The notes: a model not told the origin generated them from the sequence alone. Shown: positions 33,394 to 45,839, counted from the stretch's first letter. The stretch: DNA of 64,000 bases from Cephalotus follicularis (GCA_001972305.1 BDDD01000352.1:62001-126000), one strand, 5' to 3'. Program-made: numbers and translations.

Positions 33394-34049
33394 GTAATAA
33401 CAGCAACTTCAATTCATGTATTTTGTATCCAACGATGAATAAAATATACCTTTTGAGATATTATGTTGGTTATCTTTTGAATAGAATGATGTTGGAATAA
33501 ATTCTTAGATAAAAAGCTAAAGAAATAATTTCTGGTGCCAAACCACTGACGCCTAAAGTCAAACCGTCAACGCTTTGCGCGGTGTTAGGAATGTGACACA
33601 CGCCTGTTAGAACAGAGCAGCGATGCCAAATGGTTTTCCTTGCAAGCTAAGTGTCCAGAGACGTGTCAATCATGAAAGGAAACGTTTCCAGCTGTAGATA
33701 GTGCCAGACTAAAGTGTCTTGCATGCCTCTTTTCACCTGCAACCGGCAAAAACACAGCTGAAAGGGATAATAGGAAACAAAGAGAGGATGCATGCATGAG
33801 GGAGAGAGAAATGTGCATTAAAAGTTAAACCAACTGTAGGATGAAAGGCACGAATTTGAGCACTTATATCAGCTGATACTTGAGCTGAGAGTTGAAAAAC
33901 ACAGAGAAGAGGAGAATTGCTGGAGGATTGTGGAAGCTTGCATTTGAGGATTAGAGTGTCAAGAGACTTGGAAGCTTGTTTTCCCGGTAAGTTCCTAATC
34001 CGAATCCGTCGTCATGATTATAAGAATGAGTGTTAAGTTACTGAATCTA

Positions 34050-35868
34050 TGTAACACCCCGCGCCCGCAGGGCGGACACGTGATATTACTCTCAATCAAA
34101 AACACACAACAATGGTCGGGACTAGCAATATAAAAATGCGAAAAACTTAAAACTTTGCAATATATAACACTTGCGGAAGATACAATACAAATCCATCCAT
34201 GCAGTACAATGCAAATCTTTTACAATACAGTCGTTTACAATACATAACAAAACAATCCTCTCACTACAAAGTCTCAATCAGCTCTGCGATGCCCAAGCAG
34301 TCGTGCGATCGAATCGAGTCTTCAATCCTTCTGTTCGCTGCTACCTGCCGCCCTACCTATGCCGCACACAAAGGTACAACACAGCCGCACCCCGAAGGAT
34401 GGGGTTAGCCACACTGGCTAAGCAGAAACCCCATGCAGCATGTATGCATGTACAATGTGCAATATTAGTGACAATCTATACAATATCAATGTGCAGTGTA
34501 CAATATCAATGCATGACATGGAAAATGCATGTGTACAGTTGGCGATCAAACTACCCGTATGACAATGGCCCAACAGAGCATATGGGTAGGATCTATAACA
34601 ATCAATCAATCAATAGCAAACATTCGATGGCGGTGTATAAAACAGCCAATCAATCAATCAATATCCTATAGAGCATGCGACCGGGTCAATACAATGTTAA
34701 TCGGTTAGCGGTGATCAATCCCACGGAAGGTAGTCCTTCAAAAGGATGGGAGATCTATCTACGGTTTCCAGATTGATCAGGTTTGGGACTCATAGATCTT
34801 CCAGCCTATGGCTGGGTCAATACGGTCTCGATGAGCTACAACCGAGGGAGCTACTGATACCGTTAGGGAGCTACGGCCTCAAGGGAGCATCAATCGACAA
34901 TCAATCGGTACCGCTCGTCATCGAGTCAATACAATACAATAAATGAAACGATCGGTGGAATAGGTGGACAGAGTCAACGACCTAACATGCCGACACGAAT
35001 CATAAGGTCTCTCTATTGGATCCATACAATGCAATCAATCAATCAATCGAGTCAATACAATATTGGGTAAAGTCAATAAGTGGTGGTGTCTAATGGAGAA
35101 ATGGGAACGTGCGTCCACCGTACCGACTTAGGCTCGCAACAACACTCACGACTCAAGCAATCGATCGATGTATCAATACAACGTCGAAGCAAGGCCAATA
35201 AGTGGTGGTGCCTAATGGAGGGATGGGAACGTGCATCCATTTTACCGACTTAGACTCATAACAACACTGATGATTCAAGCAATCAATCAATCAGTACAAT
35301 CATTAAAACTGTTTTCAAACACTTGGACACCTCAAGTGAGGCCCTAACCAAGTGGCACTGTGAAAAGAAGTTGAAACTAGCTTTAAAACAGTTAAAAACT
35401 CCTTTCAGTACAATAGGCATCGATGTCTTTGGTGAAAGACATCGACTCCTCTTTAAAACGGTGGAAAGACATCGATGTATTTGAAAGACGTCGATGTCTT
35501 TCCCTATTTATGTAGAGAACTGGACAAAGACGTCGACGTCCTTGGAGAAAGGCGTCGACGCTTTTCAATAAAAACAGCCTGAGAATGCGCATCGATGTCT
35601 TTCCAGGGGAGAGACATCTCGAGGCAAAGACGTCGACGTCTTTGAAAGACGTCGATGTCTTTGCTGCAGAATCAAGGATAAAGCACTCAGATGAAAAAGA
35701 CATCGACGTCTTTGGGCTAAGGGTCGATGTCTTTCCTGGGCAGAGTCGATTTTTAGGCAGAAAATGGGGCCAATCTCAAGTCAAAATCCAATTTAAAGCC
35801 ATTCTTTGAAAACCAATGTTTAAAATCAATCATTTGAGGTTAGTAAGACTAGTTACAACCTTTCAAAT
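34050..35868 (-). repeat. LTR-derived part of the truncated gypsy element
   Basis: About 1.8 kb without coding signal. It is rich in CAATCAATCAAT and AATACAATAC short repeats (34600-35300), with a near-duplicate block GGCACGTGCNTCCA-like at 35085-35140 and 35205-35260, and it holds the AAAGACGTCGACGTCTTT array. Its inner edge against the integrase remnant is not sharply defined. Confidence 0.65.
35415..35750. repeat. Array of AAAGACGTCGACGTCTTT palindromes
   Basis: About a dozen copies or half-copies of an 18-bp perfect palindrome, with TCGA centres at 35420, 35442, 35472, 35491, 35533, 35555, 35592, 35619, 35633, 35652, 35703, 35724 and 35746. Most neighbouring steps are 19-22 bp. Each full unit contains two GACGTC hexamers, the C-box recognised by plant bZIP factors. 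The spacers are unrelated to one another. Confidence 0.8.
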
Positions 35869-38490
35869 TCACAAACCATCTGTTTGGGGATGAAAAGCAG
35901 TGCTGAAACTCAATTCTATACCCATAGCTACCTGTAACTTCCTCCAAAACCCGGAAGTGAAGCGAGAGTCTCGTTCTGAAACAATGCTGACAGGAGCTCC
36001 ATGTGCTTTAACAATCTCTTTCATGAACAATCTAGACAACTTCTCTCTAGAATAAGTCATCCGAATCGGTAGAAAGTGGGTCGACTTCATGAGTCGATCG
36101 ACCACAACCCATAGACCATCATATCTGTCACGAGTCAGAGGCAACCCAGACACGAAATCCATGGTAATATGCTCCCATTTCCACTCAGAAATGAGCAAAG
36201 GCTGAAGCAAGCCTGCCGGTCTCTGGTGCTCTGCCTTAACTTGCTAACAAGTGAGGCATCTCGATACAAACTCTGCGATTTCTCTCTTCATGTCAATCCA
36301 CCAATAGCTAAGTTTTAGGTCACGATACATCTTCTTACTCCCTAGATGGACAGAGAGACGAGATTTATGAGCTTGGGAAAGAAGCTCTTCCTTCAAGTCG
36401 CTATCGGCTGGAATGCAAATTTTGTTCCTGTATCTCAATAACCCATCTGTAGAAAGAGAGAAATCGGGTTTCAATCCTTCATCAATAGCAGTAGCCACTT
36501 TCTGTAAATCAATATCCGCTATCTGTGCATCTCGAATCCGGGCAAGCAATGCAGGTTGCACCTGAATATGGGAAAGAGTCATACAAGATAGCTTGCGACT
36601 CAATGCATCTGCAACGACATTTGCTTTTCCAGGATGGTATTCAATGTCACAATCATAGTCATTAAGAAGCTCAAACCACCTTCTCTGTCTCATATTCAAT
36701 TCCTTCTGTGAAAAGAGATATCTCAAACTATTATGATCAGTGAAAACTGTAAATTTGGTCCCATAAAGGTAGTGGCGCCATTTTCTAAGAGCAAAGACAA
36801 TGGCCGCTAGCTCCAAGTCATACACTGGGTAGTTTTCTTCATGTGGTTTGATCTTCCTCGATGCATATGCAATCACTTTGCCATATTGCATAAGAACATA
36901 ACCAAGCCCATTTCCAAAAGCACCGGTGTATACAACAAAGTCTTCGTTCCCGTCTGGCAAGGCTAGGACAGGAGCGGAAATCAATCTGTCTTTCAACTCT
37001 TGAAAACTTCTTTCACAAAACTATCCCATACAAAGGCAGCGTTCTTCTCTGTCAATCTGGTCAACGGTGTTGCAATACGGGAAAATCCCTCAACGAACCG
37101 ACGATAATACCCTTTCTAAACCCAAGAAGCTGCGAACTTCGGAAGCATTCGTCGGTCGTTTCCAATCTTTCACTGCCTCTACTTTCGATGGATCCAATGA
37201 TAAACCGTCACCAGAAACAATATGTCCTAGAAAATCAACCTCCGATAGCCAAAACTCGCACTTGTCGAATTTGGCATACAGTCGATGATCCCTCAAGGTT
37301 TGCAATACAATGTAGAGGTGTTGGGCATGCTCCTCGTCGGTCCTGGAATAGACCAAGAGGTCATCAATGAACACTACAATGAACTGATCCAAATACTGTC
37401 TGAACACTCAGTTCATCAGGTCCATGAAAGCCACAGGAGCATTAGTCACACCAAAAGGCATAACTAAGAACTCATAATGGCCATATCTCGATCTGAAAGC
37501 CGTCTTCGGAATATCCTCTGGTCTGAATTTCAACTGGTGGTAGCCCGATCTCAAGTCGAGCTTAGAAAACACTGTCGCTCCTCTAAGCTGGTCGAACAGC
37601 TCGTCAATGTGCGGTAGAGGGTACTTATTCTTCACTGTAACTTTATTGAGCTGTCGGTAGTCAATACACATACGGAGCGATCTATCTTTCTTCTTGACAA
37701 AAAGAACCGGTGCTCCCCAGGGTGAAGCACTAGGTCTTATAAAACCTTTGTCCAAAAGATTCTGTAACTGTATCTTTAACTCTTTCAATTCTATCGGTGC
37801 CATCCGGTACGGTGCTCGAGAAATCGGTGCAGTTCCTGGTATCAAAACAATCACAAATTCTATCTGTTGGTCTGGAGCCAACAACGTCAAATCCTGAAGA
37901 AAAACATCTCCGAACTCGCAAACCACTGGAATATCTTCCAGTTCCGGTCGCCATCTGTTAGTATCGAGCACATGTGCCAGAAACCCCTGGCATCCCTGTC
38001 GTAACAATCTGTCAGCATGCAAAGCCGAAATCATCGGAACAAACAAAGGCTCTAAGGTACCAAGAAACTGAAAACGTGGTCGTCCCGGAGGACTGAAAAC
38101 CACTACTTTCCGATGATAATCCACCTGAGCAAAGCTAGCAGACAACCAATCTATGCCAAGAATCACATCTAGGAAATCCATCGGTAAAACAATAAGATCG
38201 GCTAATAAGCAACGATCATCAATCTCAACAATACAATCTCTACACACTCGATCGGTGGTCGCTGACTCACCGAGAGGTGTGGATACCTCCATAAAGAAAG
38301 GAAGGTACTCGGGTATCAACCCAACATGGGAGACAAAATGCAATGCAATGAATGAATGCGATGAACCCAGATCAATAAGAACCCCCGTTGGAAGCTGAAA
38401 GAGTCGAATGGTACCTCCAATCACAACATCTGACCCTGCTGCAGCACTCGGTTCCATATCAAACACTCTAGCCTGAATTGTCGGAGCAGA
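35869..38490 (-). pseudogene. Protease, RT, RNase H and integrase of the truncated gypsy element
   Basis: 38466-37408 shows a retropepsin-like region ([14 protein letters not shown], then [10 protein letters not shown]) and RT blocks [45 protein letters not shown] and [13 protein letters not shown]. 37407-37090 continues RT with [13 protein letters not shown], the catalytic YxDD-type box in its FIDD form. 36996-36244 holds RNase H ([31 protein letters not shown]). 36210-35869 is integrase (WEHITMDFVSGLP, FHPQTDG). It is broken and lacks gag. Confidence 0.85.
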
Positions 38491-38980
38491 ATGTCATACA
38501 GACTGTTATTTTCCTCTTAATAGAGGCACTGCTACTGTTTAGTTCTCACAAGAGAACCACTGACTGAACTGTTATGTTTTCTAAAAATGAAAACTTTTGT
38601 AATATTGCATATTATGCTATGTGTAATATTGTCACTGAATTGAATGAATTAATTGTCTATGCTATTGCCGTTAGTCGACTGATAGGAGACATCACTGGCT
38701 ACGGAGGTGGTCCTATGTGCCAGGAGTTGGCTAGAGTATCCACCCAAACTGTCAGCAATGCAGAACTTGATTGTTAAACTTCCCACTAATGCCGGTAGTA
38801 ACTGACCTGATCTATCATCTTTGAGTGTAGGGTGATAGATAGGTGGTGCACAGTTGGTGCTAGGGGTTAGCGACATGTGACACCCAAACCACTGTACTGA
38901 TTGATTGTACCCTTGTGCGGTATTCTAGCATTGTACTGTCTATGGCCACTTGGCATGATTGCGTATATATTGGAATACCA

Positions 38981-39000
38981 TATATATATATATATATATA
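38981..39000. repeat. (TA)n microsatellite in the Tekay 5' LTR
   Basis: A 20-bp TA run. The 3' LTR carries the matching run at 43464-43485 with a slightly different length. Confidence 0.9.
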
Positions 39001-39424
39001 AGTCATTCATTTAAACTGTCATGCATATTTACATTTATAGATTCAATTACATGCTTTATCTACCTACTAGCCAAGTGAGGACAACGACTAACCCCTACAA
39101 TTTCATATTAAGCGAAGACATACGGGAAGTGTTGCTGAAGCTTGGAGGTTTTATCTACTTAAGGATGTTATTCTTTTGATGTACTGTATTTGTATTGAAC
39201 GGTTCGCACTCCGTTACTGTTGTACTTTCCTTATGCATAAGGATATTGTTGGATTGTGCCTGCACGTAGTATGGGCTGCGTGCGGATGACTTGTACTTTA
39301 TAATCCATATATGAATGCTTCCGCTTATGTTATTGAATTGTTGAATGAGAATGCTGGATTATATTTATTCTGATATCACCACATATGCTTGTCTAATGTA
39401 ATTGAATAACGGGGTGTGACAGCA

Positions 39425-39436
39425 TGGTATCAGAGC
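39425..39436 (+). other. Primer binding site of the Tekay element
   Basis: TGGTATCAGAGC, three bases inside the 5' LTR, perfectly complementary to the usual 3' end of plant initiator methionine tRNA. Confidence 0.92.
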
Positions 39437-39526
39437 ATATTCCATATATGCTAGCTGGGATAAGTTTCTCAGAAAATTAAGTAAAATTGTTTCCTAATGA
39501 TTAAGTCATTCCATATAGGAAACTGA

Positions 39527-40620
39527 ATGGATCTACAAAGAGGAAGAAGAGGAAGGCGTAGAGTCGACGAAGGAGTCAATGCACCGCCAGTGCACGAACA
39601 TAATCCACCAGCGAATGAAGGAGTGAATATTTCCCCAGTACAAGACGAGAGGAGTAACTTTGACCGCATGGCTGATCTTTTCCAAAAGCAGATGCAAGCT
39701 GATGCGGCGAACATGGAACAGATTTGGCAATTGTACGAGGCTAACCGGGCCTATCATCAAGCTCCTGGAGCTTGTCATACTGTGGATTTGGCCGAGATCT
39801 GGAGCGGTTCATGAGATAGAATCCTCCGACATTCAACGGTGAACTGAATGCCACTTTTGCCGAGCAATGGATTAGAGATTTGCAGAAAATATTTGCGCCC
39901 CTGGAGTGTACTAATGACCAGAAACTCAACTTTGCTGTGTACCGCTTATGGGGCGAGACTACTTATTGGTGGGAAAGGACTGAAGCAAAGTGGGAATCTC
40001 GTGGACTTGATAGGACTTGGAACAGATTTCAGTCTAAGTTCCTTCAAACTTATGTGCCACAGATAGAACGTGACCGGAGGGAGACCGAACTGATGGAGTT
40101 ACGTCAAGGGGATATGACGGTAGCTCAGTACCATACCAGATTTGTGGAGCTAGCAAGACATACACCTTATCTTATGGAGGGTAGTTCACGGATGATCCGA
40201 AGGTTCCTAAAAGGCCTTTGACCTAACATCAGATCTAAACTGTTGATGTTACAGCTAACCTCTTTTGTAGATGTTGCTGAGAGGGCGATGATTCTGGAAG
40301 CAGATGCGAATGAAAGGAGAGCAGAACGGTCTCGTACTAATCAATCGAGGGTCGCACAGTCACAGGGGCAAGGAAGTAATAATCCTGCTAAGTCAACAAA
40401 TTCTGACAACAGAAGTCAAGGAGGTTCTCGACGCAGAAATTCATGATCAAGGACACCCAGCCGAAACAGTCAACAAAATGCGGGTGGATGTACTTTCTGT
40501 GGTCGCCAGAATCATGATGAGACCGAATGCTAGAAGAATATGGGAAAGTGCTTGAGATGTGGTTCACAGGAACATATACTGAACAGTTGTCCTATGATGA
40601 GGGATCAAGCACGCGGCCAA
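39527..40620 (+). pseudogene. Tekay gag remnant
   Basis: Starts MDLQRGRRGRRRVDEGV near 39527. The retrotransposon gag domain is at about 39830-40240 (ERDRRETELMELRQGDMTVAQYHTRFVELARH, of which I quote the QGDMTVAQY hallmark). CCHC zinc-knuckle remnants follow at about 40490-40580 (CLRCGSQEHILNSCP). It forms the capsid/nucleocapsid in intact members. It is broken. Confidence 0.82.
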
Positions 40621-40679
40621 CAGGGAAGTGCGGGTGCAAGTGGTAGTGTTGCGGCTGCTCAACCGCGGAAGGATACCGG

Positions 40680-42690
40680 GAAAGGGATTTTGAAAGGTAG
40701 GGTCTACACCTTATCTAAAGATGATGTGACAGAATCTACTACTGTTGTGGGAGGTACTATCTATATATCTGGCATACTAGCTCATGTATTGATTGACCCT
40801 GGTGCGACACATTCATTCATTGCATCTGAATTTTCTCGCAAATTACATGGTATTACTTCTAGACTACCTTATGTACTGGAGGTGAGTACTCCTGCGGGTA
40901 CTTGTCTTCTATCTGACACCATAATGAAAGATTGTGAGATCATGGTAGCTGGAATCCAGTTATCTGCTGACTTGATAGTGTTAACAATCCGGGATTTTAA
41001 TGAGATTTTGGGGATGGACTAGCTGTACGCTCATCATGCTTGTGTTGATTGCTATAACAAGATGATGACCTTTTATCTTCAAGATGGGACTGAGTACAAG
41101 TTTATCGGGGAGAAGAATATTTCTGCTCCGATCATTTCACATACTCGAGCACAGAAGTATCTCAGGCAAGGATGCGAGGGCTATTTGGCGTATGTGATTG
41201 ATCATACAAAAGGTACGCCTAGTATTGAACAAGTGCCTGTTGTATGTGAATTTCCTGATGTGTTCCCAAATGAACTCACGTCGTTGCACCTGAGAGAGAT
41301 ATAGAGTTCAGTATTGAACTATTGCCTGGGACTGCTCCTATATCTAAATCCTCGTACCGAATGGCTCCTACTGAGCTGAAGGAGTTGAAGATCCAATTGC
41401 AGGATTATCTTGACAAGGGATTTATCAGACCGAGTGTATCACCTTGGGGAGCACCGGTCCTATTTGCGAAAAAGAAGGATGGATCAATGCGATTATGCAT
41501 TGATTACAGGCTGTTAAATCAGGTAACGGTGAAGAACAAGTATCCTCTGCCACATATTGAGGAGTTGTTCGACCAATTGGAAGGCTCAACTGTATTCTCC
41601 AAACTTGACCTAAGAACAGGTTATCATCAGTTGAGGATCAGAGAAGGTGATGTGGAGAAGACCGCATTTCGAACCAGATATTGGCATTATGAATTTCTGA
41701 TACTGCCGTTTGGTTTGACAAATGCTCCTGTAGCCTTTATGTGTCTGATGAACAAAGTGTTCCAACCTTAGCTTGACCAGTTTGTCATTATATTCCTAGA
41801 TGACATCCTGATTTATTCGAAGAGCATTGAGGAACACATGCAGCACTTGAGAATTGTATTGCAGACACTACGGAAGGAACAGTTATACGCCAAATTCAAC
41901 AAGTGCAAATTTTGGCTGGATCATGTGACTTTCCTAGGTCACATTGTGTCGAGTGCATGATTGTCAGTGGATCCTTGCATGATTGATTTTGCTGGGAGTT
42001 GGGAGGATCATCTGGGACTGATTGAGTTCTCCTACAACAACAGTTTTCACACCAGCATTGGAATGGCTCCCTATGAAGCTTTGTATGAGAGAAAGTGCAG
42101 ATCACCTATTTGCTGGGATGAAGTAGGTGAGAGACAAGTGCTGGGACCAGACTTGGTACAAGAGACCACTGATAAAGTGGAAATAATCAAGAAGAGACTG
42201 ATAGCTGCACAAATTCGGCAGAAGAGTTACGCTGATAGCAAAAGGAGAAAGCTCGAATTCGAGAAGGGGGATCATGATTTCCTGAAGATCCCGCCTTCAA
42301 AAGGGATACACCGTTTTGGCCTCAAAGGGAAGTTGGCTCCAAGGTATATTAGACCTTACGAGATACTGGAGAGAGTGGGGGAGGTAGCATATCAGATTGC
42401 TCTACTGCCTAGTTTGTTGGATGTGCATAACGTATTTCATGTTTCAATATTATGGAAATACGTACCCGACCCATCTCACATTTTGAGCTACGATCCTGGA
42501 TTCATTAGCCCTAGATTGACTTATGAGGAAAGGCCGATGAGGATAGTGGACCGAATGGAAAAGGTGATGAGGAATAAGACTATTCCTATGGTAAAAGTAC
42601 TGTGGCTGTTTCACTGAGCAGAGGAAGCTACGTGGGAGCGCGAGGACGAAATGATGGAGACATTCCCTCACTTGTTCAGAATGTAAGGGC
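40680..42690 (+). pseudogene. Tekay protease, RT and integrase/chromodomain-like remnants
   Basis: 40690-41022 is retropepsin-like (VLIDPGATHSFIASEF, then NEILGMD). 41322-41950 is RT ([54 protein letters not shown]-type box). 41961-42690 carries the end of integrase (SYNNSFHTSIGMAPYEALY, YADSKRRKLEFEKGD, DVHNVFHVS) and the Tekay chromodomain-like tail (MRIVDRMEKVMRNKTIP). The coding part is shorter than in intact family members. It is broken. Confidence 0.85.
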
Positions 42691-42727
42691 TAAATTCGAG
42701 GACGAATTTTCTTTAAGGAGGGGGGAA

Positions 42728-43905
42728 TGTAATAACCGCAACTTAAATTCATGTATTTTGTATCCAACGATGAATAAAATATACCTTTTGAGATATTATA
42801 TTGGTTATCTTTTGAATAGAATGATGTTGGAATAAATTCTTAGATAAAAAACTAAAGAAATAATTTCTGGTGACAAACTGCCGACGACTAAAGTCAGACC
42901 GTCGATGCTTTGCGCGGTGTCAGGAATGTGACACACGCCTGTTAGAACAGAGCAGCGACGCCAAATGGTTTTCCTTGCAAGCTAACTGTCCAGAGACATG
43001 TCAATCATGCAAGGAAACGTTTCCAGCTGTTGATAGTGCCAGACTAAAGTGTCTTGCATGCCTCTTTTCACCTGCAACCTACAAAAACACAGCAGAAAGG
43101 GATAATAGGAAACAAAGAGAGGATGCATGCATGAGGGAGAGAGAAATGTGCATTAAAAGTTAAACCAACTGCGGGATGAAAAGCACGAATTTGAGCACTT
43201 ATATCAGCTGATACTTGAGCTGTTTGAGAGTTGAAAAACACTGAGAGAAGAGGAGAATTGCTGGAGGATTGTGGAAGCTTGCATTTGAGGATTAGAGTGT
43301 CAAGAGACTTGGAAGCTTGTTTTCCCGGTAAGTTCCTAATCCGAATCCGTCGTCATGATTATAAGAATGAGTGTTCTGTGACACCCAAACCACTGTACTG
43401 ATTGATTGTACCCTTGTGCGGTATTCTTGCATTGTACTATCTATGGCCACTTGGCATGATTGCGTATATATATATATATATATATGTCATTCATTTAAAC
43501 TGTCATGCATATTTACATTTATAGATTCAATTACATGCTTTATCTACCTACTAGCCAAGTGAGGACAACGGCTAACCCCTACAATTTCAGATTAAGCGAA
43601 GACATGCGGGAAGTGTTGCTGAAGCTTGGAGGGTTTATCTACTTAAGGTTGTTATTCTTTTGATGTACTGTATTTGTATTGAACGGTTTGCACTCCGTTA
43701 CTGTTGTACTTTCCTTATGCATAAGGATATTGTTGGATTGTGCCTGCACGTAGTATGGGCTGCATGCGGATGACTTGTATTTTATAATCCAGATATGAAT
43801 GCTTCCGCTTATGCTATTGAATTGTTGAATGAGAATGATGGATTATATTTATTCTGATATCACCGCATATGTTTGTCTAATGTAATTGAATAACGGGGTG
43901 TGACA
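42728..43905 (+). repeat. 3' LTR of the Tekay element (1178 bp)
   Basis: Begins TGTAATAACCGCAAC after the purine tract and ends ACGGGGTGTGACA, followed by the GAGAT duplication. It matches the two ends of the 5' LTR. A (TA)n run lies at 43464-43485 and a phased GTCGAYGC motif pair at about 42881/42902 (21 bp apart). Confidence 0.9.
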
Positions 43906-44054
43906 GAGATGAAGCATGCCTTAGTGGAAGGAAGCTTCTTAGAGAAGCTACTTGATTAATACTTGTTGAAGGACACTTGGCAAGAGATTATGGTGGACAC
44001 ATGTCATGTTACCATACAACATTGCACGTTATCATATAATACAAACAGTTTATA

Positions 44055-44254
44055 GAAAACCTGAGGCTTACAAAAATAGTCAATAACCATATCTTAGTCG
44101 GTGATAACATCTCTAGATCACTCCAAATAAGTAGGATGTCATCAACGTATAAGAAAAAGAATGTTATTGACTTGCTTGATCCTTTCGTGTACACGCATGA
44201 TTCGTCCTGATTTTGGATGAACCCAAACCCCTTGACCTCTCCGTCAAACCTAAG
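44055..44254 (-). pseudogene. Copia B RT middle segment between two insertions
   Basis: About 200 bp of copia RT on the minus strand: SCVYTKGSS-like sequence followed by FFFLYVDDILLIW, the catalytic YVDD box, and the segment after it. It lies between the solo LTR (ending 44054) and the gypsy element (starting 44255). It is a fragment of a broken element. Confidence 0.85.
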
Positions 44255-45359
44255 GTAAAAACCCTAAATATTATAATGTATTATTATTGGGCTTTAGAAT
44301 TCTTTTCTTTCCTATTGGGCTGGGCCATGATATTATAAAGAGTTTTATTGGGCCAAAATGGAATATAATTTATGACTTTAGACTTAAAAGAGTTATTCTT
44401 CCCTTTGGGCCGAATTGGATTACGACTTTTTGTCAAATTAGGCTCAAGTGAAGGAATGGAAGTGAAGCCCAAGAGAAGGGGACGGCCCAAGACGTTTCCT
44501 GTACCCATTGGAAACACCTAGTGGATTTTGGAACCTTCAGCTCATGTGTTTATATATTGAAAGGCTAATAGGAGACACGCTTTTGGCATTTTCCTTGCAC
44601 AATCCCATTGGAAGAATCAAGAGAAGTGAGGGGAGTGGAAAATGGGGCCAGATGCTGGCGGAAATGGAGAAAGCGACAATATGGGAGTTATGGTAGGAAT
44701 TCCCTACCTCCTACACTCCTACCTTTAAATACCCATTCCTTGGAAGCGAGGGAAATTGCGCAAGGAAGAAGGAAAGAAGTGAGCTAAAGCGTGTAACAGT
44801 CCTCGACAAGGAAGGAGCCCAGAACCAAGCAAGAAAGAAGACTTTCTCCATTTTCAACCATCATCGAGGTAGGTTGCTTCATGTCCGAGCGCCTACCAGC
44901 ATGTGTGTTTGTGTGTGTGTTGTTGTTGTTGTTTTTTTTAATTGTTTGAATGCGCATGTTACTGTGTGTTATTTTTGTGATTGTTTGTGTTTGTTAGACT
45001 AGGATTCTGCCCTTCTCTGTCAAAAATTGATACCCGACCATGCCTCAGTGGTTGGAAAGCACTTAGAAATGAAGTAAATGCCAGGGTACAAGGTGTCGAG
45101 GACACCAAAGTATGCGTCCAAGCACATCTGACCCTGTGTACAAGGATACCAAGGTATATGCCTGAGGAGCATATTGCCATATGAGCATAATGCCCAAGGA
45201 GCAGAGGTGCCCGGGGAGCATAATGACCAAGGACTACTGGTCCAACCAGTGCTTGCACGTCGTTGGAGGACTACATGTCCGACCAGTGCTTGCACGTCTG
45301 TGGAGGACTACATGTCCGACCAGTGCCAGTACGCCTGAGGTGGACTAAGTGTTCGAACA

Positions 45360-45640
45360 GTGCGAATCATATGCGTCTGAGGATCCAACCATGGCTTTCC
45401 TCTGCCACGTGTCCGAGGATCCCAAGGCATGCAGCTAAGGATCCCAAGGCATGCACCTAAGGACCCCAAAGCATACATCTGACGACCCTAAACTATGTGT
45501 CCGAGGGTCCAACCATGGCTCTCCTCTGCCATGTGTCCGAGGATCCAAAGGCATACGTCCGAGGACCCCAAAGTATGGGCCCGAGGATCCTAAAGTATGC
45601 ATTCGAGGATCCCAAAGTATGTATCCGAGGACAACTAAGC
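45360..45640 (+). repeat. Tandem array GTCCGAGGACCCCAAAGTATGC in the E LTR
   Basis: About a dozen imperfect units of 20-22 bp built on CCGAGGATCCCAAAGCATGC, broken twice by a longer block containing ATGGCTTTCCTCTGCCA. The matching array in the other LTR is at about 54300-54550. Copy number differs between the two LTRs. Confidence 0.85.
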
Positions 45641-45839
45641 CTATTCCAAGCATTCAGAGGATGTACATGAAGGATATGTATAAAGGCAAACCAAGTATAG
45701 GTATGGAAAGCAATGCCTAGTGCAAAGGGCACCGAGATGACGAAGGGTCAGAGCATTGTGAAGCAGAGGTCCTCCTCTGCCCAAGGGACCTGATAGGAGG
45801 ACGTCCTGTGATAGGTGAACTTAAGGAGTGAATCCACAT

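Larger units (their letters stand above)
34050..38495 (-). mobile_element. Truncated gypsy element inside the Tekay 5' LTR
   Basis: Minus-strand order: protease and RT (about 38490-37090), RNase H (about 36996-36430), integrase (36300-35869), then an LTR-like stretch reaching 34050. There, plus-strand TGTAACACCCCGCG is the reverse of a GGGGTGTTACA LTR end. No gag and no second LTR are present, so it is incomplete. The right edge is approximate; a short ATCTA match (34045-34049 and 38810-38814) is only a weak candidate for a target duplication. It is a chromovirus by sequence similarity to the surrounding elements. Confidence 0.75.
33394..39421 (+). repeat. 5' LTR of the Tekay element, with a nested gypsy insertion
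   Basis: 33394-34049 matches the start of the 3' LTR (42728-43375), and 38876-39421 matches its end (43378-43905). Between them lie the truncated gypsy element (34050 to about 38495) and about 380 bp of LTR-like sequence (about 38496-38875) that the shorter 3' LTR lacks. It ends GGGGTGTGACA. A (TA)n run lies at 38981-39000. One phased motif pair (about 33546/33567) is present. Confidence 0.82.
33394..43905 (+). mobile_element. Tekay-type chromovirus (Ty3/gypsy), plus strand, broken
   Basis: LTRs at 33394-39421 (interrupted) and 42728-43905, a methionine-tRNA primer site (39425-39436), gag, protease, RT and integrase/chromodomain-like remnants, and a purine tract (42717-42727, AGGAGGGGGGA-like). 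The 5-bp target duplication GAGAT is perfect. The TTCGAGGACGAATTTT motif before the purine tract is typical of Tekay/Del elements. The pol region is shorter than in intact members and the element has several breaks. LTR divergence in the part I compared is about 6 per cent, younger than copia A. It is inserted in the solo LTR 25129-44054. Confidence 0.88.
25129..44054. mobile_element. Solo LTR interrupted by a CACTA element and a chromovirus
   Basis: It starts TGTTACGCCTTG at 25129 and ends near 44054, flanked by GAAAAC on both sides and by copia B RT sequence on both sides. Without the CACTA element (26152-32528) and the Tekay element (33394-43905) about 2.0 kb of LTR remains, in three parts: 25129-26151, 32529-33393 and 43906-44054. 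No coding region belongs to it. Orientation is unsettled. It contains a 19-21 bp tandem array (TAGTACGAGGTCTGCC-like), which the CACTA element split. Confidence 0.72.

Noticed and set aside
34171-34671. 166-residue plus-strand frame
   Set aside because: Lies in the LTR-derived part of the truncated gypsy element, is built from CAATCAAT/AATACAAT short repeats, and has no recognisable domain.
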